Below, one piece after another: positions 16,891 through 25,475 of a stretch of 64,000 bases of DNA; positions within the stretch are counted from its first letter, which is position 1; each line of letters opens with the position of its first letter. Position numbers and translations under genes: made by a program. Source of the stretch: SZUA-35 sp965530755 (GTDB lineage: Bacteria; Actinomycetota; Acidimicrobiia; Acidimicrobiales; SZUA-35); contig CBESNA010000010.1 of NCBI GenBank assembly GCA_965530755.1, positions 1-64,000 of the forward strand. The letters are read 5' to 3'. The notes beneath the pieces were generated by a model. It was not told the origin of the DNA and did not search any database. It worked only from the letters and a program-made list of their open reading frames with translations.

Positions 16891-17500
16891 CTGCTCGCCT
16901 CTTTTGGCATTGCCACCCGTGTTGCCGGGGCATCGACGTGGGCGCAGGTCCCGTCCGTTGAGGATGGACGGGAGGTCGCCGTCCGTGTGGGGGAGCACGC
17001 TTTGCAGGTCCGGGTCTCGACCACGGGCGACGCGGTCGTGAAGTCCGGGCGGACGGCGGGGGACGGGTTCTCCGGTTCTGTCGCTCACGGGTTTCGGTGG
17101 GAGCCGGTGTTCGCTGTCGAGCAGCTCGCGCGCCGTCCGCATCGGGATGCGATGACGGCGGAGGCTGTGCCGCCGATGAGTGACCGTGAGCGGAAGGAAC
17201 AGGTCCGGGTGGCGTCGGGGCAGATTCTCGGTCGTCGACCACGGCGGATCCCGGGCGCCGACTCTCAGCTCGCCGAGCTCGCCGCCCGCATCCCACTCGG
17301 GTCCAAGCGTCCGCCGCTCACAGCGGATCTGGCCCACCAGGCTGGTTGGCTTGTCGCAGACCGGGTTGGACGTGCTCTCGGCCCGATGCCGAGGTTTGAT
17401 CCGTCTTTGCTTCGCCCGAGGGAGCGGTGGCAGCACCTGGAGGATCTCCGCAAAGCAATCGCCGGTCTCAACGTTCGGGGTGCTGACGGCGGAGTCCAGC
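16891..17500 (+). pseudogene. Unrecognised coding fragment
   Basis: From the in-frame stop at 16888 to about 17500 one plus-strand frame has strongly GC-biased third codon positions and a well-mixed protein-like translation (for example EDGREVAVRVGEHALQVRV, MSDRERKEQVRVASGQILGRR and PPLTADLAHQAGWLVADRVGRALG). There is no good start codon with a ribosome-binding site; GTG 16987 and GTG 17038 are the only reasonable ones. After about 17500 the frame runs antisense through the convergent DUF4214 gene, so the true C-terminus is missing or not recognisable. I do not know the family. It could be a truncated helicase/relaxase-like or regulatory protein, but no motif decides this. Confidence 0.35.
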
Positions 17501-17511
17501 GGGGGATTGGG

Positions 17512-18537
17512 TCAACCGCCGACTGGCAGTGCAGCCATCCGTTGGACGGCGAGCTCAACCCAATCCTGTGTATCAAACGACCAGACAGAGAAGGCGCCGT
17601 AGTGCTCCACCGCCGTCGCAACGACGCCGTCGCGGACAACGACGGCGTCAGACACCCACACCCAGCTGCTGTCGGGCGCAGTCGCGGTGATCCGCATGGC
17701 GACCGAGTCGTCGCCGTAGCTCGGGAAGCTCAAGGGAGCGAAGGTGATCGCCCAGCCATCGCTGCGAACGAAAGACCTGCAGTCGACAAGCGCCTGTCTC
17801 ACCTTGGCCAGGTAGCGATCAGCTCCGTATGGGGTCGGGGCGATGTAGGAGGCCTGGATGATGCCTGGCCCATAGTCCTGGTAGAAGAAGACAAGATCGG
17901 TCTCGCTTGGCATCAACAAAGACGATTCGCATCCTGCGTTCTCGTGAACTCCGACGGGGTTGGTGTTCTCGATCCACCCCAGCGGGACATCGCCCAGTGA
18001 GAAGAGCGAGCCGGTGAGGCTTGGACCGCATCGCCATGGACCGGGTACACGGCCGTCGTTGAAGGGGCCGAGCGCTGGTTGGACGGTGCCGGAGTTGGTG
18101 ATGTTCTCCGGGGATTCGGCGAACCGTGTCAGGACGGTGGCACGCGACATGCCCGTCGACATCTGCTGATTCCAGAACGTGACGCCACCGGATTCGCCTT
18201 CGCGGCCGAGCACGTTGCGGTAGAGCTGACGAATGAAACCGTCCTGGGTCAAGGCGCCGTATGAGCGTTCGAACTCGGCGCTGTCCACGAAGAACTGAGC
18301 CATCCCGGGGAACGTCCAGTTGCCGAGGCTGTATTCGGTGATCCAGTAGTCGAAGCCGCCCTGTTCGGGTTGGCGCCCCAACCCGGCGGTGTAGAGGCGA
18401 GCGACGCTGTCGGAGTAGCTCTCGCACTCGGTCGAAGTGAAGGGTTTCCCGGGCACCTCCGCGCCGGCAGGGCTGGGAGTGTGCAGAGCCATCGTCCCGA
18501 GGACGACGACCAGCAGGAGGGTTCGACGAATGGGCAT
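17512..18537 (-). CDS. Secreted DUF4214-domain protein with PknH-like C-terminal domain
   Basis: A 341-residue exported protein with a clear signal peptide (RRTLLLVVVLGTMALHTPSPAGA, cleavage near residue 26). Two DUF4214-type repeats follow: SVARLYTAGLGRQPEQGGFDYW and FIRQLYRNVLGREGESGGVTFW, each ending in a FxxSxEF/SPEN block. DUF4214 is common in secreted S-layer or RTX-like proteins. The C-terminal half (from about residue 180) is a separate domain with PLSFPSYGDDSVAMRITAT and VVVRDGVVATAVEHYG, resembling the extracytoplasmic sensor domain of PknH-type proteins (tentative). It is a single gene, convergent with the fragment at 16891-17500. A cell-surface binding role is inferred. Confidence 0.8.
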   Translation of the reverse strand: MPIRRTLLLVVVLGTMALHTPSPAGAEVPGKPFTSTECESYSDSVARLYTAGLGRQPEQGGFDYWITEYSLGNWTFPGMAQFFVDSAEFERSYGALTQDGFIRQLYRNVLGREGESGGVTFWNQQMSTGMSRATVLTRFAESPENITNSGTVQPALGPFNDGRVPGPWRCGPSLTGSLFSLGDVPLGWIENTNPVGVHENAGCESSLLMPSETDLVFFYQDYGPGIIQASYIAPTPYGADRYLAKVRQALVDCRSFVRSDGWAITFAPLSFPSYGDDSVAMRITATAPDSSWVWVSDAVVVRDGVVATAVEHYGAFSVWSFDTQDWVELAVQRMAALPVGG

Positions 18538-18796
18538 ACCGGCCGAGAGTAGTGCTCTCGGTGGATGCGCCTAAGAGTCGATCTACTGATTGCCGCATCT
18601 TCGTGGGGGCGGGGTCTCGATGACGACGGCGTTGAGCGTGACCAGTTCCGCGATGAGATGGCGACGAGCGTTCGGGTGTCGTCGCGGGTGCCGAGGGGGC
18701 TTTGGGCGGGCGACTGGCGGTGCCGATGGGGCGAGTTTTCTTTCCGCTATTGCACGTTTATTGCACGGCGCTATCCACCGCCGATCGCCAAAAGCC

Positions 18797-18823
18797 CGAA
18801 AAACCCCTTGAACAAGGGGTTTT
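18797..18823 (-). terminator. Intrinsic terminator after tRNA-Pro
   Basis: In minus-strand sense the sequence forms AACCCCTTG / CAAGGGGTT with a four-base loop, followed by five T (18799-18803). It begins a few bases after the tRNA 3' end. Confidence 0.8.
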
Positions 18824-18828
18824 CCTTG

Positions 18829-18902
18829 TCGGGTTGCCGAGATTTGAACTCGGGACCCCCTGCTCCCAAAGCAGGTGCGCTACCAAGCTGCGCCACAACC
18901 CG
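18829..18902 (-). tRNA. tRNA-Pro (TGG anticodon)
   Basis: The 74-nt cloverleaf reads with acceptor arms CGGGTTG (5') and CAACCCG (3'), and a D-arm with AGCTTGGTAGC. The anticodon stem is CCTGC/GCAGG with loop TTTGGGA (anticodon TGG), and the T-arm contains GTTCAAATC. The discriminator is A; CCA is not encoded. The terminator follows directly. Confidence 0.95.
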
Positions 18903-19007
18903 TGTTGAACCGATGATCTGTGATGAGCAGATCACCGGTTCGACTAGGAGGGTAGCGGCGGACCGCCGAGGCTCGTGCTCTGGTCACGTGCTTCATTTCC
19001 GGCTCGG

Positions 19008-19013
19008 TACACT
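19008..19013 (+). promoter_or_regulatory. -10 box for leaderless tig
   Basis: TACACT ends seven bases before GTG 19021, placing the transcription start at or next to the start codon. No Shine-Dalgarno sequence is present. No convincing -35 was found. Confidence 0.45.
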
Positions 19014-19020
19014 CCGGCCG

Positions 19021-20412
19021 GTGAATTCTTCTGTGGAGGCCCTCGAGGGCAACAAGGTCAAGGTCATCGTCGAAGTCGACGAGTCGGAATTCGAGAAGGA
19101 TCTCGATGCCGCATTCGTTCGGTTGGCGAAGGAAGTCAAGATGCCGGGCTTCCGTCCGGGCAAGGTGCCGCGAAAGGTGCTGGAGGCTCGGATCGGCGCC
19201 GACTACGCCCGCCAGGATGCCTTCCGCGAAGGTCTGCCCGAGTACTACGTCGAGGCCGTCAAGGAGCACGCAGTCGACGTCATTGCTCCGCCCTCGATCG
19301 AGGTCGTCGGCGGCGAGGAAGGCGGCGACATCACCTTCGAGGCCGAAGTCGAGGTCCGGCCGGTCATCGAGATCAGCGGCTATGTCCCACTCGAGGTCGA
19401 GGTCCCCGCACCGGCTGTTCCCGAAGACGAGATCGACGAACAGATCGAACGCATGCTGGGTCAGTACGGCACGCTGGAGACGGTCGAGCGCCCCGCCGAG
19501 GATGGCGATCGAGTGAGCATGGACATCGAGGCGATCCACGAAGGCGAGCCGGTCGCCGGCCTCACTGCAGAGGACTACCTCTACCAAGTCGGCATGGGCG
19601 CTGTCGTGCCCGAGCTCGACGAGCACCTTCGGGGAGCTTCAGCCGGCGATGAAATCGAGTTCGAAGCCGTGCACCCCGATGAGGACGAAGAAGCCCCGCT
19701 CGCGTTCAGCATCAAGGTGAAAGAGGTGCAGGCGACGGTGCTTCCCGAAGCCGACGATGCGTGGGCCAAGGAGAACAGCGAGTTCGAGACCGTCGCCGAA
19801 TTGCGCGCCGATCTCGCCTCACGGGCCGGACGTGCCCGGATCATCCAGGCCATCACGGCCCGTCGCAACAACGTCGCCGAAGCGGTCGCAAAGCTCGTCG
19901 ACGACGAGCTCGTGCCCGAAGCGCTGGAATCCATGGAGTTCGAGAACCGGGTGCAGGACATGGCGATGCGTCTCCAGGCGCAGGGCCTCGACTTCGATCA
20001 GTTCCTCCAGTTCAGCGGCCAGTCACGTGAGGCACTGCTCGGCGACATGCGAGAGGGCGCCGCGGTCTCAGCTCGACTCGATCTCGCACTCCGGGCCATC
20101 GCCATCGCAGAGGGCCTCGAGCCAGAGGACTCCGAGCTCGAGGTCGAGTTCGCACGCGTGGCCGCTCAGGTCGACCGCACTGTCGACGAGGTGCGCGAGG
20201 AGTTCACCTCGGCAGGTCAGCTGCCGGCGATACGATCGGACCTTGCGAAGAGCAACGCACTCGACTGGCTGGTCGAACAGGCCACACTTGTCGACGAAGA
20301 TGGCAATGCCGTCGATCCTGCAGATCTCGTGCTGCCGGCCGACAGTGAAGAAGACGCAGAAGACGCCGCACAAGACGCACCCGCCGAGCCGACCCAGGAA
20401 GCAGACGCATGA
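19021..20412 (+). CDS. tig: Trigger factor, ribosome-associated chaperone
   Basis: A 463-residue trigger factor that binds the ribosomal exit tunnel and assists folding of nascent chains. The N-terminal ribosome-binding domain has the signature GFRPGKVPRKVLEARIG (residues 40-56). The central FKBP-like PPIase domain (about 150-240) includes DGDRVSMDIEAIHEGEPV and the flexible-loop element LTAEDYLYQVGMG. The long helical C-terminal domain ends in an acidic tail (ADSEEDAEDAAQDAP). GTG 19021 is chosen because the ribosome-binding domain starts there and a -10 box is placed for leaderless transcription. The frame is open further upstream but that part is antisense to the tRNA. The stop overlaps clpP by four bases. 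Confidence 0.97.
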   Translation: MNSSVEALEGNKVKVIVEVDESEFEKDLDAAFVRLAKEVKMPGFRPGKVPRKVLEARIGADYARQDAFREGLPEYYVEAVKEHAVDVIAPPSIEVVGGEEGGDITFEAEVEVRPVIEISGYVPLEVEVPAPAVPEDEIDEQIERMLGQYGTLETVERPAEDGDRVSMDIEAIHEGEPVAGLTAEDYLYQVGMGAVVPELDEHLRGASAGDEIEFEAVHPDEDEEAPLAFSIKVKEVQATVLPEADDAWAKENSEFETVAELRADLASRAGRARIIQAITARRNNVAEAVAKLVDDELVPEALESMEFENRVQDMAMRLQAQGLDFDQFLQFSGQSREALLGDMREGAAVSARLDLALRAIAIAEGLEPEDSELEVEFARVAAQVDRTVDEVREEFTSAGQLPAIRSDLAKSNALDWLVEQATLVDEDGNAVDPADLVLPADSEEDAEDAAQDAPAEPTQEADA

Positions 20413-21062
20413 GCAGCAGTCGAATGAGTATCGAAGCCAACTACATCATCCCGTCGGTCATCGAGAAGACCAATGGCCGCGAGGTCTCGTCGGATCTCTA
20501 CAGCCGCCTCCTCCGTGACAACATCATCTTCCTCGGCACGCCGATCGACGATGGCGTCGCCAACGTGATCTGCGCCCAGCTGCTGCACCTCGAGTCGGAG
20601 AACCCAGACCGGGACATCAGCCTCTACATCAACTCGCCCGGTGGTGACGTCAACGCGATGTTCGCCATCTACGACACGATGCAGTACATCCGGCCAGACG
20701 TGAACACGATCTGCTTCGGACAGGCAGCTTCGGCGGCAGCCGTGCTGCTGGCTTCCGGAGCGGCGGGCAAGCGCATGGCGCTGCCGAGCTGCCGGATTCT
20801 GCTCCACCAGCCCTACTCGGGTGCTCAGGGCCAGGTGTCGGATCTCGAGATCGCGGCCAACGAGATCGAACGGCTGAAGACCCAGCTCGAGCAGATCCTC
20901 GCCACGCACACCGGTCAGACCACGGAGAAGATCCAAGCTGACACCGACCGTGACTTTGTCATGACGGCGGCGGAAGCGAAGGCCTATGGTGTCATCGACG
21001 AAGTGATCGAACAGCGGAACGCTTCGGACAACAGCGGTCCGATCCGAGCACTCAATTCCTGA
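20409..21062 (+). CDS. clpP: ATP-dependent Clp protease proteolytic subunit
   Basis: A 217-residue serine peptidase. The catalytic triad is visible as Ser108 in FGQAASAAA, His133 in LLHQPYSG and Asp182 in ADTDRDFVM. INSPGGDVNAM forms the oxyanion loop. Fourteen subunits form the barrel that degrades substrates delivered by ClpX. The ATGA overlap with tig and the immediately following clpX give the classic tig-clpP-clpX order, so the three are co-expressed. The YSGAQGQVSDLEI region is the usual handle domain. Confidence 0.97.
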   Translation: MSSSRMSIEANYIIPSVIEKTNGREVSSDLYSRLLRDNIIFLGTPIDDGVANVICAQLLHLESENPDRDISLYINSPGGDVNAMFAIYDTMQYIRPDVNTICFGQAASAAAVLLASGAAGKRMALPSCRILLHQPYSGAQGQVSDLEIAANEIERLKTQLEQILATHTGQTTEKIQADTDRDFVMTAAEAKAYGVIDEVIEQRNASDNSGPIRALNS

Positions 21063-21073
21063 AGGGGCACAGC

Positions 21074-22348
21074 ATGGCCAAATTCGGTGAAGGTGGCGAA
21101 CTCCTCAAGTGCTCGTTCTGCGGCAAGTCGCAGAAACAGGTCAAGAAGCTCATTGCCGGTCCCGGTGTCTACATCTGCGATGAATGCATCGATCTGTGCA
21201 ACGAGATCATCGAAGAGGAATTGGCCGAAGGCGCCGATGTCAACTTCGAGGATCTGCCCAAGCCGAAAGAGATCTTCTCGTTCCTGAACGAATACATCGT
21301 CGGTCAGGATCAGGCAAAGAAGGTCCTCTCTGTCGCTGTCTACAACCACTACAAGCGGATCCAGCACGGGTCGAGTGGCCTCGGTGACGCCGTCGAATTG
21401 GCCAAGTCCAACATTCTCCTCGTTGGCCCCACGGGTTGCGGCAAGACCTTCCTCGCCCAGACCCTCGCCCGCATGCTCAACGTGCCGTTCGCCATCGCCG
21501 ACGCCACCGCACTGACCGAAGCCGGCTATGTCGGCGAGGACGTCGAGAACATCCTGCTCAAGCTGATCCAGGCTGCCGACTTCGACACGAAGCGCGCCGA
21601 GACCGGGATCATCTACATCGACGAGATCGACAAGGTCGCCCGGAAGTCCGAGAACCCGTCAATCACCCGAGACGTCTCGGGTGAGGGCGTCCAGCAGGCG
21701 CTCCTCAAGATCCTCGAAGGCACGGTCGCCTCCGTCCCGCCCCAGGGCGGTCGCAAGCACCCGCATCAGGACTTCCTCCAGATCGACACCACCAATGTGC
21801 TGTTCATCTGCGGTGGAGCCTTCGCCGGGATGGAGGACATCATCAAGTCCCGGCTCGGAACGAAGTCGATCGGCTTCCGCACCGACTACAAGTTGTCCGA
21901 GGCAGCCGACGTCGACGACAACATCTTCTCCCACATGCTTCCCGAGGATCTCGTCAAGTTCGGTCTGATCCCCGAGTTCGTCGGGCGCCTTCCGGTGACG
22001 GGCACCGTCAACGGCCTCTCCCGAGACGCACTCGTGCAGATCCTCGTCGAGCCGAAGAATGCCTTGTCGAAGCAGTACCAGAAGTTCTTCGAGATGGAGG
22101 ACATCGAACTCGAGTTCACCGAAGGCGCCATGGAGGCCATCGCCGACCAGGCCCTCCTCCGCGGTACCGGCGCTCGAGGGCTCCGAGCGATCCTGGAAGA
22201 GGTGCTGCTCGAGGTCATGTACGACCTCCCGAGCCGAACCGATGTCGGCAAGGTCGTGATCGACGAGGCCGCTGTCACCGAACGGGTCAACCCCACGCTG
22301 ATCCCTCGTTCGGAAATTCGCAGCCGGCCACGCCGAGCTGCGTCGTAG
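21074..22348 (+). CDS. clpX: ClpX, AAA+ unfoldase of the Clp protease
   Basis: The 424-residue protein begins with the ClpX zinc-binding domain: CSFC (Cys13/Cys16) and CDEC (Cys35/Cys38). The AAA+ module has Walker A GPTGCGKT (residues 118-125), Walker B GIIYIDEID (about 178-186), the pore motif TEAGYVGEDVE, the IGF-type loop SIGFRTD that docks on ClpP, and sensor 2 GTGARGLRAI. It recognises tagged proteins, unfolds them with ATP and passes them to ClpP, encoded 11 bp upstream. GAAGGGGCAC precedes the ATG. The length is normal for the family. Confidence 0.98.
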   Translation: MAKFGEGGELLKCSFCGKSQKQVKKLIAGPGVYICDECIDLCNEIIEEELAEGADVNFEDLPKPKEIFSFLNEYIVGQDQAKKVLSVAVYNHYKRIQHGSSGLGDAVELAKSNILLVGPTGCGKTFLAQTLARMLNVPFAIADATALTEAGYVGEDVENILLKLIQAADFDTKRAETGIIYIDEIDKVARKSENPSITRDVSGEGVQQALLKILEGTVASVPPQGGRKHPHQDFLQIDTTNVLFICGGAFAGMEDIIKSRLGTKSIGFRTDYKLSEAADVDDNIFSHMLPEDLVKFGLIPEFVGRLPVTGTVNGLSRDALVQILVEPKNALSKQYQKFFEMEDIELEFTEGAMEAIADQALLRGTGARGLRAILEEVLLEVMYDLPSRTDVGKVVIDEAAVTERVNPTLIPRSEIRSRPRRAAS

Positions 22349-22361
22349 GTCTCGACCGTCG

Positions 22362-23732
22362 GTGGACATCACCAACGCGATCGCCTGGCTCGAATCGCAC
22401 ACGAATCTCGAGGGTCACACGAACGTCGCGGGGGAGCGGGCTGCATCAGCCGAGCCGTCGCCGTCGATGCCGACCGCCGGAGCAACCGAAAATCTGAGCC
22501 TGGCTCCGATGGTGGAGCTCCTCGGCCTGCTCGGTGACCCGCATCAGGCGTACCGGACGATTCACATCACCGGCACCAACGGCAAGGGTTCGACCGCCAA
22601 CTACGTGACTCGTCTGCTCGCTGCCACTGATCTCTCGGTGGGGCTGTACACCAGCCCGAATCTCGAACGGATCAATGAACGAATCGTCTGGGACGGACTA
22701 TGGATCGCCGACGAGGACCTCGCACGAATCCTGACCCTGTTGCGCGATGTTCTCCCGTTGATGGAGTTGAGCCCGAGTCGTTTCGAGTTGTTGACCGCAG
22801 CAGCCTTCGTGTATTTCGCCGAGGTCGGCGTCGACGTCGCGGTCATCGAAGTCGGACTGCTCGGCCGCTTCGATGCCACGAACGTGATTGACGCCGACGT
22901 TGCGGTCATCACCAACATTGGTAAGGACCACACCGACGGCATCGGGGACTGGCGTCGCAAGATCGTCGAGGAGAAGGCGGGCATCATCAAACCCGGGAGC
23001 CGGGTCGTGCTGGGCTCGGACTTCGGCGAGCTCCGGGCCCTGGTCGATGCCGAACCGAACAGCGGTGTCTGGCAGTACGGAGCCGAGATCGAGGTCGTGT
23101 CCAACGATCTCGGGGTCGGCGGGCGGGTCGTGTCCGTCAGGACGCCCGTCGGCACCTACGACGACATCTTCATCCCGATCTTTGGAGCCCACCAGGGAGA
23201 CAATCTCGCGGCTGCGCTCGGGGCGGTCGATGCCTTCTTCGACCGGCCGCTCGATCGCGATCTCGTGGAGGCAGCGCTGCTCGAGATCGAGCTGCCCGGC
23301 CGCTTCGAGGTCGTGAAGAGAGAGCCGACCGTCATCCTCGACGGTGCCCACAATCCCGACGGGCTACTGACCGTCAAGCAGACGCTCGACTCGTCATTCG
23401 CCCGCGTCGGGTCGTGGGTACTCGTCATCGGTTTCCTCGACGGCAAGGATCCGGGGGAGATGCTCGACTCGATCGAAGCTGCAGACTTCGACGCCGTCAT
23501 CGTGTGCGAGCCCCGATGGTCCAGGGCGATTCGCGCGACCACGGTCGCTGCGGCCGCCCGAGAGCGGAACATCGATGTCGAGATCGTCGTCGATCCGGCG
23601 GAAGCGTTCCGGCGGGCCAGGGCGGTCTCGAGCGATGATGACCTCATTCTCGTCACCGGCAGCATGTATGTCGTCGGCACCGTGCGACCCGTGGCGCGAT
23701 CGTTGGTCGAGTCCGACGAATTCGAGGACTGA
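22362..23732 (+). CDS. folC: Folylpolyglutamate synthase / dihydrofolate synthase
   Basis: A 456-residue Mur-ligase-type enzyme that adds glutamate to dihydropteroate and/or folates in the cytoplasm. Key features are the P-loop ITGTNGKGSTANYV, LYTSPNLERINERI, VIEVGLLGRFDATNV, the metal-binding TNIGKDHTDGIG and the C-terminal ATP/substrate motif LDGAHNPDGL. An N-terminal stretch of about 25 residues (HTNVAGERAASAEPSPS) looks like a low-complexity insertion. GTG 22362 follows the clpX stop by 13 bp, so it is probably co-transcribed with tig-clpP-clpX. Confidence 0.93.
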   Translation: MDITNAIAWLESHTNLEGHTNVAGERAASAEPSPSMPTAGATENLSLAPMVELLGLLGDPHQAYRTIHITGTNGKGSTANYVTRLLAATDLSVGLYTSPNLERINERIVWDGLWIADEDLARILTLLRDVLPLMELSPSRFELLTAAAFVYFAEVGVDVAVIEVGLLGRFDATNVIDADVAVITNIGKDHTDGIGDWRRKIVEEKAGIIKPGSRVVLGSDFGELRALVDAEPNSGVWQYGAEIEVVSNDLGVGGRVVSVRTPVGTYDDIFIPIFGAHQGDNLAAALGAVDAFFDRPLDRDLVEAALLEIELPGRFEVVKREPTVILDGAHNPDGLLTVKQTLDSSFARVGSWVLVIGFLDGKDPGEMLDSIEAADFDAVIVCEPRWSRAIRATTVAAAARERNIDVEIVVDPAEAFRRARAVSSDDDLILVTGSMYVVGTVRPVARSLVESDEFED

Positions 23733-23773
23733 ACATCCTGCTCCGCCGACCTCGGACAATGCCGAGGCGGCGA

Positions 23774-23779
23774 TACCCT
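23774..23779 (+). promoter_or_regulatory. -10 box for leaderless ndk
   Basis: TACCCT lies seven bases before GTG 23787, and there is no Shine-Dalgarno sequence. A small hairpin (CCTCGG/CCGAGG, 23750-23767) lies just upstream and could be the folC terminator without a T-run, or an operator. Confidence 0.4.
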
Positions 23780-23786
23780 CGCCGCC

Positions 23787-24194
23787 GTGAGCAGAACCTT
23801 TGTCATTTGCAAGCCAGACGCAGTCGAGCGAGGCCTCGTCGGCACCATTCTCCACCGATTCGAGGCCAAGGGTCTCGCCATCGTCGCAGCTGAACTGCGG
23901 GAACTCGATCTCGACACGCTGGCCGAACACTATGCCGAGCACGTCGGCAAGGGTTTCTACGACGATCTCGTGGCGTTCATGTCCCGGAGTCCCGCCTTCG
24001 TTGCCGTGCTCGAAGGTCCGGAGGACACCTACGCCATCGTGCGCACAATGATGGGTCCGACGAACCCGGCAACGGCGCCCCCCGGCACGATCCGCGGTGA
24101 TTTCGGCACGATCATGACCGAGAACCTCGTGCACGGTTCGGACTCGAACGAGTCGGCCGAACGCGAGATCGGCATCTTCTTCCCCAACCTCTGA
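23787..24194 (+). CDS. ndk: Nucleoside diphosphate kinase
   Basis: A 135-residue enzyme that transfers the gamma phosphate from ATP to nucleoside diphosphates via a phosphohistidine. The N-terminal FVICKPDAVERGLVG is diagnostic. The active-site His116 lies in NLVHGSDSNESAEREI, and the Kpn-loop region reads MMGPTNPATAPPGTIRGDFG. The length matches the family. It starts with GTG and is probably leaderless. Confidence 0.97.
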   Translation: MSRTFVICKPDAVERGLVGTILHRFEAKGLAIVAAELRELDLDTLAEHYAEHVGKGFYDDLVAFMSRSPAFVAVLEGPEDTYAIVRTMMGPTNPATAPPGTIRGDFGTIMTENLVHGSDSNESAEREIGIFFPNL

Positions 24195-24343
24195 TCGGGT
24201 GAGGGTCGCGCCGCGACCGCGACGGGTGGCGCGCCGATGGCGTCGGGTGAGATCGCGGTGGGTGGTATTGCCCGGAGGTTTTGCGGCGCTCGCTGAATGT
24301 GTCGAAAACCCGGCGTGATCGTCACATTTGCCTGCCGGGCGCC

Positions 24344-24372
24344 TTGTTGCAGCGACGGTGGCCTCGTAGGGT
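24344..24372 (+). promoter_or_regulatory. Promoter of the mre/rod-shape operon
   Basis: TTGTTG (24344-24349) and TAGGGT (24367-24372) are separated by exactly 17 bases, about 48 bp before mreB. The 220-bp gap after ndk holds no gene. Confidence 0.55.
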
Positions 24373-24378
24373 GAGGGG

Positions 24379-24397
24379 CGTTCGCACTGTGTGAACG
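24379..24397. repeat. Imperfect palindrome at the mre transcription start
   Basis: CGTTCGCAC and GTGTGAACG form 9-bp arms with one mismatch around a single T, placed just after the -10 box. It could be a repressor or activator site, or a stabilising 5' hairpin of the mre mRNA. Confidence 0.4.
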
Positions 24398-24419
24398 CTC
24401 TACCGCTCTCGGGAGATTG

Positions 24420-25469
24420 ATGGCTGGAAATCGATTCTCCACGGCGCTTGTCTCGCTCGGCGCTCGTGACATGGCTGTCGATCTCGGCACCGCCAACACC
24501 CTCGTCTACGTGCGCGGTCAGGGCATCGTTCTGGACGAACCCTCGGTGGTGGCGATCAACGTCGAGACCAATCGCCCGCTCGCCGTCGGTGTCGAGGCCA
24601 AACGCATGATCGGTCGGACGCCGAGCCACATCCAGGCGATTCGTCCTCTCAAGGACGGCGTGATTGCCGACTTCGACATTTGCGAAGAGATGCTCCGCTA
24701 CTTCATCCAGAAGGTCAGCCCCGGTCGCTGGGTGGCAAAACCACGCATCGTGATCTGCGTTCCCTCCGGAATCACCGGCGTCGAGCAGCGAGCGGTGCGA
24801 GACGCTGCGGAGTTCGCCGGCGCCCGTCAGGCCATCATCATCGAGGAGCCGATGGCTGCCGCGATCGGTGCCGGACTTCCCGTCCACGACCCGACGGGCA
24901 ACATGGTCGTCGACATCGGTGGCGGCACCACCGAAGTCGCCGTGATCTCGCTCGGCGGCATCGTCGCCAGCCAGTCGATGCGCATCGGAGGCGACGGCCT
25001 CGATCAAGCGATCATCAGCTACATCAAGAAGGAATACAGTCTCGCCCTCGGTGAGCGAACCGCCGAGCAGATCAAGATCCAGCTCGGATCGGCCTACCGG
25101 CTGGCCGAGGAGTTCGAAGCCGCCATTCGCGGACGCGACCTCGTCAGCGGTCTCCCGAAGACGATCACGATCACCACCGAGGAGATTCGTGAGGCGCTCG
25201 CCGAGCCGGTCAGCTCGATCGTCGATGCGGTGAAGGTCACGCTCGACAAGACACCGCCCGAACTCGCAGCCGACATCATGGAACACGGCATCACGATGGC
25301 CGGAGGTGGCGCTCTGCTGCACGGTATGGGTGCACGGCTTGAGGCTGAGACGGGTATGCCGATCAAAATCGCGTCGAACCCGCTCCACGCAGTCGCCATC
25401 GGTTCCGGGCAGTACCTCGAGGCCTATGACAGTCTGAAGAGCCTGTATCCCGCGTCGCAACACGACTAG
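24420..25469 (+). CDS. mreB: MreB, actin-like rod-shape protein
   Basis: The 349-residue protein shows the actin-fold phosphate loops MAVDLGTANTLVYVRGQG (phosphate 1), NMVVDIGGGTTEVAVISLGG (phosphate 2) and the adenosine motif ITMAGGGALLHGMGARL. The family signature EEPMAAAIGAGLPV is also present. MreB filaments under the membrane position the elongation machinery for peptidoglycan. ATG 24420 has GGGAGA four bases upstream; a TTG one codon earlier is less likely. It is the first gene of the mreB-mreC-mreD-mrdA-rodA operon, so the cells are predicted to elongate along the side wall as rods. Confidence 0.97.
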   Translation: MAGNRFSTALVSLGARDMAVDLGTANTLVYVRGQGIVLDEPSVVAINVETNRPLAVGVEAKRMIGRTPSHIQAIRPLKDGVIADFDICEEMLRYFIQKVSPGRWVAKPRIVICVPSGITGVEQRAVRDAAEFAGARQAIIIEEPMAAAIGAGLPVHDPTGNMVVDIGGGTTEVAVISLGGIVASQSMRIGGDGLDQAIISYIKKEYSLALGERTAEQIKIQLGSAYRLAEEFEAAIRGRDLVSGLPKTITITTEEIREALAEPVSSIVDAVKVTLDKTPPELAADIMEHGITMAGGGALLHGMGARLEAETGMPIKIASNPLHAVAIGSGQYLEAYDSLKSLYPASQHD

Positions 25470-25475
25470 TCGGAC

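Noticed and set aside
16250..16900. Search for tmRNA, RNase P RNA or another structured RNA
   Set aside because: No diagnostic RNase P core, tmRNA tag reading frame or tRNA-like ends could be found by eye.
18565..19020. N-terminal extension of trigger factor by about 150 codons
   Set aside because: The extension runs through the opposite-strand tRNA-Pro and its terminator. The conserved ribosome-binding domain begins at GTG 19021 next to a -10 box.
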